Shown: positions 16,259 through 24,847 of the stretch, piece after piece
Position numbering within the stretch: the stretch's first letter is position 1
Layout: each line of letters opens with the position of its first letter
DNA from: Amycolatopsis albispora
GTDB taxonomy: Bacteria; Actinomycetota; Actinomycetes; Mycobacteriales; Pseudonocardiaceae
NCBI RefSeq assembly: GCF_003312875.1
Contig: NZ_CP015163.1
Span: 1,364,001 to 1,428,000 of the forward strand
Reading direction: 5' to 3'
Length of the DNA stretch: 64,000 nt
Position numbers and translations under genes: made by a program
The notes under the pieces: model-generated
The model's input: the letters and a program-made list of their open reading frames with translations, nothing else
What the model was told of the DNA's origin: nothing
Database searches by the model: none

Positions 16259-17628
16259 ACACACTCGCCGCGGCTGCCGGCGGTCACGAACTCCGCCTGC
16301 TCGGCGCGACCGTGCTGGCCATCGCGCTGATCGTGCTGCTGATCACCAAGCTGAAGCTGCACCCGTTCCTGGCGCTGATCCTCAGCTCCGGCGTGCTCGG
16401 CCTGGTGGCCGGCATGCCGGTGGACAAGCTGATCAAGAGCTTCAGCTCCGGCGTCGGCTCGACGGTGGCCTCGGTCGGCGTGCTGATCGCGCTCGGCGCG
16501 ATGCTCGGCAAGCTGCTCGCCGATTCCGGTGGGGCCGAGCAGATCGTGGACACCATCATCTCCCGGTCGGGGCCGAAGCTGCTGCCGTGGGCGATGGCGC
16601 TGGTGGCCGCGTTGATCGGGTTGCCGATGTTCTTCGAGATCGGCCTGGTCATGCTGATCCCGGTGGTGCTGCTGGTGTCCCGCCGCAGCGGGCAGCCGCT
16701 GATGCTGCTCGGCATCCCGGCACTGGCCGGGCTGTCGGTGCTGCACGGCCTGGTGCCGCCGCACCCCGGTCCGCTCGCCGCGGCCGGTGCGCTCAACGCC
16801 AACGTCGGCATCACGCTGGCACTCGGGGTGCTGATCGCCATCCCGACGGTGATCATCGCCGGTCCGGTGTTCGGCAGGCTGGCCGCGCGGCTGGTGCCGG
16901 ACGCCAAGGCGCCGGAGCACCTGATCCCGGAGTCGGTCGGCGACACCGAGCAGAACACGCGGCGCCCGAGCTTCTTCGCCACGGTGGCCACCGTGCTGCT
17001 GCCGGTGGTGCTGATGATGGGCAAGGCGCTGGCGGACATCCTGCTGGAGAAGGAAAACCAGCTCCGGCGCGTGCTCGACTTCGTCGGTGACCCGCTGGTC
17101 GCGCTGCTGGCGGCGGTGCTGGTCGGCATGCTCACCCTGGGCCGGGCCGCCGGGTTCAGCCGTGGCCGGATGTCGAGCACGCTGGCCGACTCGCTGGGCC
17201 CGATCGCGGGCATCCTGCTGATCGTCGGCGCCGGTGGCGGGTTCAAGCAGACGCTGGTGGACGCCGGTGTCGGCGACGTGATCACCGACCTGGCCACCGG
17301 GGCGAACTTCTCGCCGCTGCTGCTGGGCTGGCTGGTCGCGGTGGCCATCCGGCTGGCGACCGGCTCGGCGACGGTGGCCACGGTCTCCGCGGCGGGCATC
17401 GTGGCGCCGCTCGCGGCCACTTTGGACCCGACGCACAGCGCGCTACTGGTGCTCGCGATCGGTGCCGGTTCGCTGTTCTTCTCGCACGTCAACGATGCCG
17501 GGTTCTGGCTGGTGAAGGAGTACTTCGGCCTTTCGGTGGGGCAGACGGTGAAGAGCTGGTCGATCATGGAGACGGTGATCTCCGTGGTGGCGATCGTGCT
17601 CATCCTGCCGCTCGGCGCCCTGCTCTAG
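16255..17628 (+). CDS. gntT: GntP family gluconate permease
   Basis: 457 aa, GTG start, about 12 hydrophobic segments. GntP-family features: the segment HPFLALILSSGVLGLVAGM near the N-terminus, HGLVPPHPGPLAAAGALNAN in the middle and SHVNDAGFWLVKEYFGL near the end. It imports gluconate by proton symport. Second gene of the operon with gntK, followed by a perfect 23-bp-arm hairpin. Confidence 0.93.
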   Translation: MNTLAAAAGGHELRLLGATVLAIALIVLLITKLKLHPFLALILSSGVLGLVAGMPVDKLIKSFSSGVGSTVASVGVLIALGAMLGKLLADSGGAEQIVDTIISRSGPKLLPWAMALVAALIGLPMFFEIGLVMLIPVVLLVSRRSGQPLMLLGIPALAGLSVLHGLVPPHPGPLAAAGALNANVGITLALGVLIAIPTVIIAGPVFGRLAARLVPDAKAPEHLIPESVGDTEQNTRRPSFFATVATVLLPVVLMMGKALADILLEKENQLRRVLDFVGDPLVALLAAVLVGMLTLGRAAGFSRGRMSSTLADSLGPIAGILLIVGAGGGFKQTLVDAGVGDVITDLATGANFSPLLLGWLVAVAIRLATGSATVATVSAAGIVAPLAATLDPTHSALLVLAIGAGSLFFSHVNDAGFWLVKEYFGLSVGQTVKSWSIMETVISVVAIVLILPLGALL

Positions 17629-17634
17629 CCGCGA

Positions 17635-17685
17635 ACACGAATGTGGCTTTCGGGGCGGAAAACGCCCCGAAAGCCACATTCGTGT
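17635..17685. terminator. 23-bp-arm perfect palindrome, likely bidirectional terminator
   Basis: The arms 17635-17657 and 17663-17685 pair perfectly with a GAAAA loop. It starts 7 bp after the gluconate permease stop and ends 13 bp before the PaaX gene's stop, between convergent genes. It shares the arm core CACGAATGTGGCTTTCG with the palindrome at 7989-8043. Confidence 0.78.
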
Positions 17686-17697
17686 CCATGGCCCCCC

Positions 17698-18525
17698 TTA
17701 CGGCACCGGGATTTCGTCGAGCACCTCGGTGGCCAGCGCGCCCGCCGTTTCCTGGTACCGCGTGGCCAGCCGGTGGAACAGCTGCTCGGCCCGGATGGCT
17801 GGCCAGTCCGGCGCCAGGTGCTCGGCGGGCAGGTGCGGATCCTGCCGGACCAGCTGCAGCCAGTCGGTGTGCAGCACCAGCTGACGCGCCAGTTCGTCCG
17901 GCAGCGCGGGCAGCGGTGACGGCGTCTCCCACCGGCTGAGGAAGGCGTGGTAGCGCGTCGCGATCGCCTCGACGTCGAACGCGCGGCGCACCAGGTCGGC
18001 CGATTCGGTCGGCTTGGTGTGCTGCGCGATGAACACGTTCACGTGGTCGCCCAGGTCACCGGTGAGCGCGGTGAGCGCGGTGCTGTCCTTGACGCCCGGC
18101 GCGATCCACAGCCCGTTCTGCAGCGGCCCGAACCCCGCCCAGACCAGCCGTGACCGCAGGTCGTGCCGGTCGCTGCGCCTGCTGTCGGGCAGCGAGAAGC
18201 CGACCAGCGTCCAGTGCCCGTCCCAGTCGCGGTTGACCGCGCCGGTCTGCCAGATCCGCCGCTTGCCGTCGGCCAGCACCTCCGCCGCCCGGGTGGTCAG
18301 TCTGAAGTAGACGCGGCGGCCGCGGCGGTGCCGGGTGAGCAGGCCGCGCCCGACCATCCTGGTCAGCGTGGAGCGCACCGCCTCCTCCGAGATGCCCACC
18401 CTGGCGAACACGTCGATCACGCTGCCGGAGTAGACGGCGGTGTCCCGGCCCGCCACGTGCAGGCCGAGGAAGCTGAGCATCAGCGACTGCGGCCTGGCCG
18501 AGTAGCTCAGCGGTTCTTCGGTCAC
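17698..18525 (-). CDS. PaaX family transcriptional regulator
   Basis: 275 aa. PaaX-type layout: N-terminal winged HTH (SLMLSFLGLHVAGRDTAVYSG, EEAVRSTLTRMVGRGLLTRHR), a central domain with WDGHWTLVGFSLPDSRR, and a C-terminal helical domain. PaaX proteins sense aryl-CoA thioesters. It is divergent from an amidohydrolase/transporter/acyl-CoA ligase operon, whose ligase would make such a thioester, so it probably represses that operon. Confidence 0.88.
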   Translation of the reverse strand: MTEEPLSYSARPQSLMLSFLGLHVAGRDTAVYSGSVIDVFARVGISEEAVRSTLTRMVGRGLLTRHRRGRRVYFRLTTRAAEVLADGKRRIWQTGAVNRDWDGHWTLVGFSLPDSRRSDRHDLRSRLVWAGFGPLQNGLWIAPGVKDSTALTALTGDLGDHVNVFIAQHTKPTESADLVRRAFDVEAIATRYHAFLSRWETPSPLPALPDELARQLVLHTDWLQLVRQDPHLPAEHLAPDWPAIRAEQLFHRLATRYQETAGALATEVLDEIPVP

Positions 18526-18563
18526 GCGCTCAGCCTAGAGCCCCGCCAATGTTGGGCACAATC

Positions 18564-18594
18564 TTGACGGCCGTCACAACATCGCCCTATGTTG
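18564..18594 (+). promoter_or_regulatory. promoter and PaaX-type operator of the amidohydrolase operon
   Basis: TTGACG (18564-18569) and TATGTT (18588-18593) are 18 bp apart. An inverted repeat CAACAT-N6-ATGTTG (18577-18594) covers the spacer and -10 box. A further ATGTTG half site is at 18549. This arrangement fits repression by the divergent PaaX protein. Confidence 0.55.
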
Positions 18595-18624
18595 AAGCCC
18601 GGCCGTCGATGGCGAGGAGGCGCG

Positions 18625-19509
18625 GTGGACCTCGAAGAACTGGTGGCCATCGACGTGCACACGCACGCCGAGGTCTCGGCGGACGGGCACCCGTCGCTGA
18701 ACCCCGAACTGCTCGCGGCCTCGGCGAGCCACTTCGGCGCGCACGGCCACCGGCAGCCCACCATCGCCGAGATGGCGGCGTACTACCGCGAACGCCGGAT
18801 GGCCGCGGTGGTGTTCACCGTGGACGCCGAGCACGCCACCGGCCACCCGCGGATCGCCAACGAGGAGATCGCCGCCTCCTGCGCCGAGCACGCCGACGTG
18901 CTCATCCCGTTCGCCAGCGTCGATCCGTGGAAAGGGCTGGCCGGCGTGCGCGAGGCGCGGCGGCTGGTCGAGCGGCATGGGGTGCGCGGGTTCAAGTTCC
19001 ACCCGAGCATCCAGGGTTTCGCGCCGGACGACCGGATGGCCTACCCGCTGTACGAGGCGATCGAGGAACTCGGCGTGCCCGCGTTGTTCCACACCGGGCA
19101 GACCGGGATCGGCGCCGGCGTGCCGGGCGGCGGCGGGATCCGGCTGAAGTACTCCAATCCCATGCTGGTCGACGACGTGGCCGCGGACTTCCCGGAACTG
19201 CGGATCGTGCTGGCGCACCCGTCTTTCCCGTGGCAGGACGAGGCGCTGGCGGTGGCCACGCACAAGCCGTACGTCCACATCGACCTGTCCGGGTGGTCGC
19301 CGAAGTACTTCCCGCCGCAGCTGGTGCGCTACGCCAACTCGCTGGTCAAGGACAAGGTGCTGTTCGGCTCGGACTACCCGCTGATCACCCCGGACCGCTG
19401 GCTCGCCGACTTCGAAAAGCTGGAGATCAAGCCCGAGGTCCGCCCGCGGATCCTCAAGCACAACGCGGCGAAGCTGCTGGGCCTCACCACGCGTGAAGAA
19501 CACCCGTAA
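18625..19509 (+). CDS. amidohydrolase 2 family metal-dependent hydrolase/decarboxylase
   Basis: 294 aa from GTG 18625, chosen for the GAGGAGG site 5 nt upstream; the ATG at 18589 lies inside the promoter. TIM-barrel amidohydrolase 2: the metal motif DVHTHAE is near residue 11, FHPSIQGF and FHTGQT follow, then a late GSDYPL aspartate. Relatives include ACMSD-type decarboxylases and related hydratases, so it may act on a ring-cleavage or dicarboxylic intermediate. First gene of an operon with a transporter and CoA ligase. Confidence 0.85.
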   Translation: MDLEELVAIDVHTHAEVSADGHPSLNPELLAASASHFGAHGHRQPTIAEMAAYYRERRMAAVVFTVDAEHATGHPRIANEEIAASCAEHADVLIPFASVDPWKGLAGVREARRLVERHGVRGFKFHPSIQGFAPDDRMAYPLYEAIEELGVPALFHTGQTGIGAGVPGGGGIRLKYSNPMLVDDVAADFPELRIVLAHPSFPWQDEALAVATHKPYVHIDLSGWSPKYFPPQLVRYANSLVKDKVLFGSDYPLITPDRWLADFEKLEIKPEVRPRILKHNAAKLLGLTTREEHP

Positions 19510-19547
19510 AACCACCGGTAGCACCCCCGACGACGAGGGAGTCCGCC

Positions 19548-20849
19548 ATGACCGAGCCGTCGCACGATCCCGTCCAGCTCCGGCGCGCGGTCGCGTCGAG
19601 CTTCCTGGGCAGTGTCATCGAGTACTACGACTTCCTGCTCTACGCCACGGCTTCGGCGGTGGTGTTCGACAAGGTCTTCTTCTCCTCGCTCGACCCGCTC
19701 GCGGCCACCGTCGCCAGCCTCGGCACCTTCGCCACCGGCTACCTGGCGCGCCCGCTGGGCGGGGTGGTCTTCGGCCACTTCGGCGATCTGCTGGGGCGCA
19801 AGCGGATGCTGTTGCTGACCATGTCGCTGATGGGCGTGGCCAGCTTCCTGATCGGCCTGCTGCCGACCTACGCCCAGGCCGGTGCGCTGGCCCCGATCGG
19901 GCTGGTGCTGCTGCGGGTGGTCCAGGGCATCTCGGTGGGCGGGGAATGGGGTGGCGCGGTGCTGATGTCGGCCGAGCACGCGCGCACCCGGCGCGGGCTG
20001 TGGGCCGGGTTCACCAACGCCGGGGCACCGTGCGGCATGGTGCTGTCCACCGCCGCGATGAGCGGTACCGGCGCGATCGTCGGCCAGGAGGCCTTTCTCG
20101 ACTGGGGCTGGCGGATCCCGTTCCTGCTCAGCATCGCGCTGCTGGCGGTCGGCCTGTTCGTCCGGCTGAAGGTGGAGGAGACGCCGGTGTTCCGCGCGGT
20201 GCGCGACACCGGCCGCCGCCGGGTGCCGGTGCTCGACGTGTTCCGCAAGCACCCGCGCGTGCTCGCGCTCGGTGTGGGCGTCGGGCTGGCGGCGTTTGTC
20301 GCGCAGTCGACGCTGACCACCTTCGTGGTGGCGTACGGCGTGCAGGAAGGCCATCCTCGGCAAAGTGTGCTGAACGCGCTGACCATTTCGTCGGCGTGCG
20401 CGGTGGTCGGCATTCTCGGCTGGTCGGCGGCCTCGGACCGGTTCGGCAGGCGGCCGGTGGTGGTGGCCGGGGCGCTGGCCATGGCGGTCTACGGGTTCCT
20501 GCTGTTCCCGCTGGTCGCCACCGGGAACGGGCTGCTGCTGGTGCTCGCGCTGGTGCTCGGCCAGGGCGTGCTCCACCCGATGATGTACGGGCCGCTGGCC
20601 GCGTTGTACGCCGAGCTGTTCAGCACGGAGAACCGGTACACCGGGGCGTCGCTGGGCTACCAGCTGGCCGGTCTCGGCGCGGGCTTCGCGCCGCTGCTGT
20701 TCGCCGAGCTGCGGCGCGGGCCGGGCACGGCGGCGATTTCGTGGATCATCGCGGCGTTCTGCGTGCTCACCGTGGTGTGCGTGCTGGCGCTGAAGGAAAC
20801 CAGCAGGCAGGACCTCAGCGGCGGCGCGGTGCCGGAGACCGCGTCCTGA
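19548..20849 (+). CDS. MFS metabolite:H+ symporter (MHS family)
   Basis: 433 aa, 12 transmembrane segments. MHS hallmarks: SFLGSVIEYYDFLLYATAS in TM1, and GHFGDLLGRKRML in the first cytoplasmic loop. Members import organic acids such as aromatic acids, shikimate or citrate with protons. Between the amidohydrolase and CoA ligase genes it is probably the uptake system for the substrate degraded by them. Confidence 0.9.
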   Translation: MTEPSHDPVQLRRAVASSFLGSVIEYYDFLLYATASAVVFDKVFFSSLDPLAATVASLGTFATGYLARPLGGVVFGHFGDLLGRKRMLLLTMSLMGVASFLIGLLPTYAQAGALAPIGLVLLRVVQGISVGGEWGGAVLMSAEHARTRRGLWAGFTNAGAPCGMVLSTAAMSGTGAIVGQEAFLDWGWRIPFLLSIALLAVGLFVRLKVEETPVFRAVRDTGRRRVPVLDVFRKHPRVLALGVGVGLAAFVAQSTLTTFVVAYGVQEGHPRQSVLNALTISSACAVVGILGWSAASDRFGRRPVVVAGALAMAVYGFLLFPLVATGNGLLLVLALVLGQGVLHPMMYGPLAALYAELFSTENRYTGASLGYQLAGLGAGFAPLLFAELRRGPGTAAISWIIAAFCVLTVVCVLALKETSRQDLSGGAVPETAS

Positions 20850-20860
20850 AGGGAGAGCGG

Positions 20861-22324
20861 ATGCGCGACCACGGCCTGGGTGCCTGGCCGGTGCGGCGGG
20901 CGCGGATGTCGCCGGGCCGCACCGCGTTCGTCCACGATGGACAGTCGATCAGCTACGCCGAGTTCGCCGATGGTGTCGCGTCGGCCGCGGCGTACCTGGC
21001 GGGTCGCGGGGTTTCGGCGGGGGACCGGGTGGCCTATCTCGGCCCGAACCACCCGTCGTTCGCCGAGGCCATGTTCGCCACGCATGCGCTCGGCGCCATC
21101 TTCGTCCCGCTCAACTTCCGGCTCACCGCCCCGGAACTGGCCTACGTACTGGCCGACAGCGGCGCGAAACTGCTGCTCCACACCCCGGAGTACGCCGAAG
21201 TTGCGGACGGGCTGGGGATCGACGCCGTGCCCGCCGGTGAAGCACACGCCCCGCCCGTGCCGCTCGACACCGAGGTGCGGCCGGACGACATCGCGCTCAT
21301 CCTCTACACCTCGGGCACCACCGGCCGTCCCAAGGGCGCGATGCTCAGCCACGCCAACCTGGTCTGGAACACCTACAACCTGCTCGTCGGCGTGGACGTC
21401 ACCGCGGACGAGGTCGCACTGGTGTCCGCGCCGCTGTTCCACGTCGCCGCGCTCGGGCAGACGCTGCTGCCCACCTTCATCAAGGGCGGCTGCTCGGTGC
21501 TGACCGGTTCGTGGGACGTGGACGGCTGTTACGACCTGATCGAGCGGTACCGCGTCACGCTGATGTTCGGCGTGCCGACGATGTTCGCTTCGCTCGCGGC
21601 GTCCCCGCGCTGGGCCACCGCCGATCTGTCCTCGCTGCGGACGCTGATGTGCGGCGGGGCGGCCGTGCCGCTCGCGCTGGTGCGGACCTACCAGGACCGC
21701 GGGCTGGTGTTCTGCCAGGGGTACGGGCTCACCGAGACCGCACCGGGCGCGACCTTCCTGGAAGCGGGGGAGAGCCTGCGCAAGGCCGGTTCGGCCGGGG
21801 TGCCGGTGTTCTTCGGTGACGCCAAAGTGGACGCTCCGCCCGGTGAACCCGGCGAGGTGCTGATCAAGGGCCCCAACGTTTCGCCGGGTTACTGGAACAA
21901 TCCGGCGGCGACCGCGGCCGCGTGGACCGAGGACGGCTGGTTCCGCTCCGGCGACCTCGCCACCGTCGACGCCGACGGCCACTTCCACCTCGTCGACCGG
22001 CTCAAGGACATGTTCGTCTCCGGCGGGGAGAACGTCTATCCCGCCGAAGTCGAAGCCGCCGTCTTCGAGCACCCCGCGGTGGCCGAGGTGGCTGTGATCG
22101 GCGTGCCCGACCCGAAGTGGGGCGAGGTCGGCAAGGCGTTCGTGGTCTGCCACGCCGGGCACGAGCTGACCGAGCGGGAACTGCGGGAGTTCCTGCTCGG
22201 CAGGCTCGCGAAGTACAAGATCCCGGTGTCGGTCGAGACGGTGGAAGCGTTGCCGCGCACCGGATCCGGCAAGATCCGCAAGGCCGAGCTGCGGCGCTCA
22301 GCCCAGGGAACGCAGGAACAGTGA
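20861..22324 (+). CDS. long-chain-fatty-acid/aryl-CoA ligase-like acyl-CoA synthetase
   Basis: 487 aa from ATG 20861 (GGGAGAG upstream). ANL superfamily: the AMP-binding loop is LYTSGTTGRPKGA, the adenine-binding motif YGLTET, the hinge region GWFRSGDLATVDADGHFHLVDRLKD, and the C-terminal catalytic lysine lies in GSGKIRKAEL. It forms an acyl-CoA via acyl-AMP; the acid is unknown but is probably the one imported by the MHS transporter. Its product type would suit PaaX. The frame is open far upstream over the transporter gene, but that is a shadow. Its 3' end overlaps the convergent lipoprotein gene by 27 bp. Confidence 0.92.
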   Translation: MRDHGLGAWPVRRARMSPGRTAFVHDGQSISYAEFADGVASAAAYLAGRGVSAGDRVAYLGPNHPSFAEAMFATHALGAIFVPLNFRLTAPELAYVLADSGAKLLLHTPEYAEVADGLGIDAVPAGEAHAPPVPLDTEVRPDDIALILYTSGTTGRPKGAMLSHANLVWNTYNLLVGVDVTADEVALVSAPLFHVAALGQTLLPTFIKGGCSVLTGSWDVDGCYDLIERYRVTLMFGVPTMFASLAASPRWATADLSSLRTLMCGGAAVPLALVRTYQDRGLVFCQGYGLTETAPGATFLEAGESLRKAGSAGVPVFFGDAKVDAPPGEPGEVLIKGPNVSPGYWNNPAATAAAWTEDGWFRSGDLATVDADGHFHLVDRLKDMFVSGGENVYPAEVEAAVFEHPAVAEVAVIGVPDPKWGEVGKAFVVCHAGHELTERELREFLLGRLAKYKIPVSVETVEALPRTGSGKIRKAELRRSAQGTQEQ

Positions 22325-24199
22325 CGGCCCGGCGTGGGTGAGGCCGGTGTCCACCCCGTGCCCGGCGAAGTCCGCGGTCTCGTTGCCCGCCCAGTCGGTG
22401 ATCGGCGCGCCGTCGCGGCCGAGGTGCTGCCACTTCCCGGCCTGCCAGCCGAACTGGAACACCGTGTCACCGCCGGTGCCGTAGGGCGCGTAGGCGTCGA
22501 ACGGGCCGTCCGGGGTGGTCTGCTTGGCCAGGTTGTTGCGGAAGAAGACGTTCTGCGGGCCGGTCGCGCCGGACCACTTGACCGCCTTCTTGCCCGCGCC
22601 CCACCAGATCGGGTACCAGGTGCCCTGCTCGCTGCCGCCGCCCTCGGCACCGCAGTTCGCGGTGCAGTTGCCCGGCCCGTGCGCGGCGGGCACCCGGACG
22701 GTGTTGTTCTCGAACAGGTTCTGCCGTTCCCAGCCGCCGTGCAGGTTGAGGTCGCTGTCGAACTCGTTGCCGAGCACCACGTTGCCGGCGGCCGACCACT
22801 GGAAGGTGAAGTGCCGCAGGCCACGCGTGGTGTTGTTCGCGTACACGCTGTCCCACACCCGGCTGCCGCGCAGGTAACCGTTGCCGCCCTTGCCCTTGTT
22901 CCACGACCCGTCGAGCTGGTTGCCGACGATCTGCAGGTTCTTGGCTTCCTCGGTGACGATCGGGTGCGACCCGGCCATCTCGATCCGGACGTTGCGCACC
23001 CAGCTGTCGGCCGCCCACTTGAACACGATGCCGTGCATGGCCGACTCGGGCGCGAAGTTGCCGTAGTCGTGGCGCACCCGGTCCGGGGTCAGCCCCGGCA
23101 CCTCCTGGGTGAAGGCGAAGCTCTCGAAGCCGACGCCCACCACCGGATCCACCACGGGCGCGGCCTTGCTGTCGTACTCGTCGCCGTCGATCGGGGCCGA
23201 GCCGTCCGAGGTCGAGGTGACCGGCACGTCGAAGTCGAGCGGCCGGTCCAGGGTGATCGACTTCTCGCCGACCGCGGTGATCCGGTACATCCGCTGGCGC
23301 ATGTGCAGGTTCTGCAGCTCGTGCTCGGTCGGCAGCGCCTGCTGCTCCTCGTACATCCGGGTGGTGTTGGCGGCGCGGATGTTGACCAGGCCGCCGACCG
23401 TGAAGTCCTTGGCCTTCTTCGCCAGGTGCACCTCGGTGTCCCCGGCGTGCGCGGCGATCCCGGCGCTGCCCGGCTTGGCGGCCAGCTTCACGCCCGCCTT
23501 CCAGTGCACGTTCACCGTGCCCTTCACCAGATCCTGCCGGTTCGGCTCGGTACAACTGTCCTGATAGGACTCTTCGACCGCCTGCGACTGCACGCGGAAC
23601 AGGCCGCGGCCGGGCCACAGCCAGCCGCCCTTGGCGTCACCGCAGGTCATCGCGTCGGGATCCCAGGCGGAGCCGTCGGCGGTGAGCGTGTCGTAGCGGG
23701 TGTTCTCGTCCGGGCGGAAGACCACACGCGTGCTGTGCCCGGCGCCGCGCAGGGTGAGGTAGTCGGCGTCGACCCAGAGTTGCCTGCTGACCTCCAGCGT
23801 GCCCGCCGGGAAGATGATCAGGGAAAGCTTGCCGAACCCGGCGTCCGGCGTGCAGTCGGTGCGGATCCGGTCGATCGCCGACTGGATGCCCGCGGAGTCG
23901 TCCTCACCGTCGTCCGGGCGCACGTCGAACTGGTTGGCCAGCTCTCCGGGCGTGATGCGGCAGGCCGGATCGGGGTTGTAGTCGGCTTCCGCCGGCAGGT
24001 TCTCGCCTTCGCGGTAACCGGCCCGGCTCCAGTCGGGCAGGCCGGGCAGCGGCGCCGCCCGGTTCGCCCGCCCGAGGTCGAGCCCGGCCGGCAGTGGCGG
24101 CGGCGCGGGCTCGCCCTCGTCCGCGACCGGTGTCGACTGGCAGCCGGTCAGCACGATGGCGGTGACCACTCCGAGAATTCCGATGGCACGTTTGCGCAT
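22298..24199 (-). CDS. secreted lipoprotein with right-handed beta-helix (pectate-lyase-like) fold
   Basis: 633 aa from ATG 24199. A lipobox VLTGC near residue 20 predicts a membrane-anchored lipoprotein after signal peptidase II cleavage. An N-terminal PADD-SAGIQSAIDRI segment resembles the start of the pectate lyase superfamily (parallel beta-helix). Repeated N-rich rungs such as NLQIVGNQLDGSW, ANNTTRGLRHF and LFENNTVRVP continue to the end. It probably binds or cleaves an extracellular polysaccharide or cell-wall glycan; no catalytic residues can be assigned. It converges on the acyl-CoA ligase gene with a 27-bp overlap. Confidence 0.78.
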   Translation of the reverse strand: MRKRAIGILGVVTAIVLTGCQSTPVADEGEPAPPPLPAGLDLGRANRAAPLPGLPDWSRAGYREGENLPAEADYNPDPACRITPGELANQFDVRPDDGEDDSAGIQSAIDRIRTDCTPDAGFGKLSLIIFPAGTLEVSRQLWVDADYLTLRGAGHSTRVVFRPDENTRYDTLTADGSAWDPDAMTCGDAKGGWLWPGRGLFRVQSQAVEESYQDSCTEPNRQDLVKGTVNVHWKAGVKLAAKPGSAGIAAHAGDTEVHLAKKAKDFTVGGLVNIRAANTTRMYEEQQALPTEHELQNLHMRQRMYRITAVGEKSITLDRPLDFDVPVTSTSDGSAPIDGDEYDSKAAPVVDPVVGVGFESFAFTQEVPGLTPDRVRHDYGNFAPESAMHGIVFKWAADSWVRNVRIEMAGSHPIVTEEAKNLQIVGNQLDGSWNKGKGGNGYLRGSRVWDSVYANNTTRGLRHFTFQWSAAGNVVLGNEFDSDLNLHGGWERQNLFENNTVRVPAAHGPGNCTANCGAEGGGSEQGTWYPIWWGAGKKAVKWSGATGPQNVFFRNNLAKQTTPDGPFDAYAPYGTGGDTVFQFGWQAGKWQHLGRDGAPITDWAGNETADFAGHGVDTGLTHAGPSLFLRSLG

Positions 24200-24274
24200 T
24201 CGTCCGTCCCCCCACATCGGCGATACCGAGGTGGACGGGCAATGCGCACCCATGGCTCCGGAGCGTGACCCAGG

Positions 24275-24847
24275 TCACAAACCGAGCCCGTAGACCGACA
24301 GTGTCCGGCTGCCGCCGAAGCCGCCGGTCCGGTGCAGCAGGCGCAGGTCCGCGGTGCCCGCCATGATGTCGAGTTCCGCCAGCGGCGGGAACTCCGCGGT
24401 CCGGTAGTAGTGCCCGAGCCGCACCGGCGCCGTCGGCGTCTCGATGATCACCACGCCGTCGTCGACGATGTGGTCGGCGGCGGTCATCAGCAGTTCGATC
24501 TGCGCGCGCAGGGTGTAGAGCTGCGCCAGCGCCGACGGCTCGACCAGCACCGCGCCGAAGACGTCCTCCAGGCACTCGCGCCGCAGGTCGGCGTGCACGA
24601 AGTAGACGGCTTCGGCGCCCGGCATGCTGGCCGCGTACTCGATCGCGGTGGGGGAGTCGTCGACGACGAAGACGCTGAACCCGGCCGCGGCCAGCGCGCG
24701 GGCCGGTCCGTCCGGGTTCGCGCCCAGTTCGAGCACGGTGCGGTCGGGCACCCAGTGCTGGTAGAAGGCGATGGTGTGCCGCGTGTCATCGCCGAGGGGC
24801 CTGGGGTCGAGTGTCGTTGTCGTGGTGCGCGGGTGGTGTAGTGACAT
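24275..24847 (-). CDS. SAM-dependent methyltransferase-like protein
   Basis: 190 aa from ATG 24847. A Rossmann-type segment VLELGANPDGPARALAAAG at about residues 38-56 resembles SAM motif I, and FVVDDSPTAIEYAASMPGAE resembles motif II. The later catalytic part is short and gives no substrate hint. The gene starts 62 nt inside the 3' end of the upstream MHS transporter gene in another frame, so they are likely co-transcribed. It could be a non-catalytic relative. Confidence 0.6.
   Translation of the reverse strand: MSLHHPRTTTTTLDPRPLGDDTRHTIAFYQHWVPDRTVLELGANPDGPARALAAAGFSVFVVDDSPTAIEYAASMPGAEAVYFVHADLRRECLEDVFGAVLVEPSALAQLYTLRAQIELLMTAADHIVDDGVVIIETPTAPVRLGHYYRTAEFPPLAELDIMAGTADLRLLHRTGGFGGSRTLSVYGLGL

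Noticed and set aside
19493..22324. 943-aa ORF suggesting a transporter-ligase fusion
   Set aside because: The first half is an out-of-frame reading of the MHS gene (19548-20849). The ligase has its own ATG and ribosome site at 20861.
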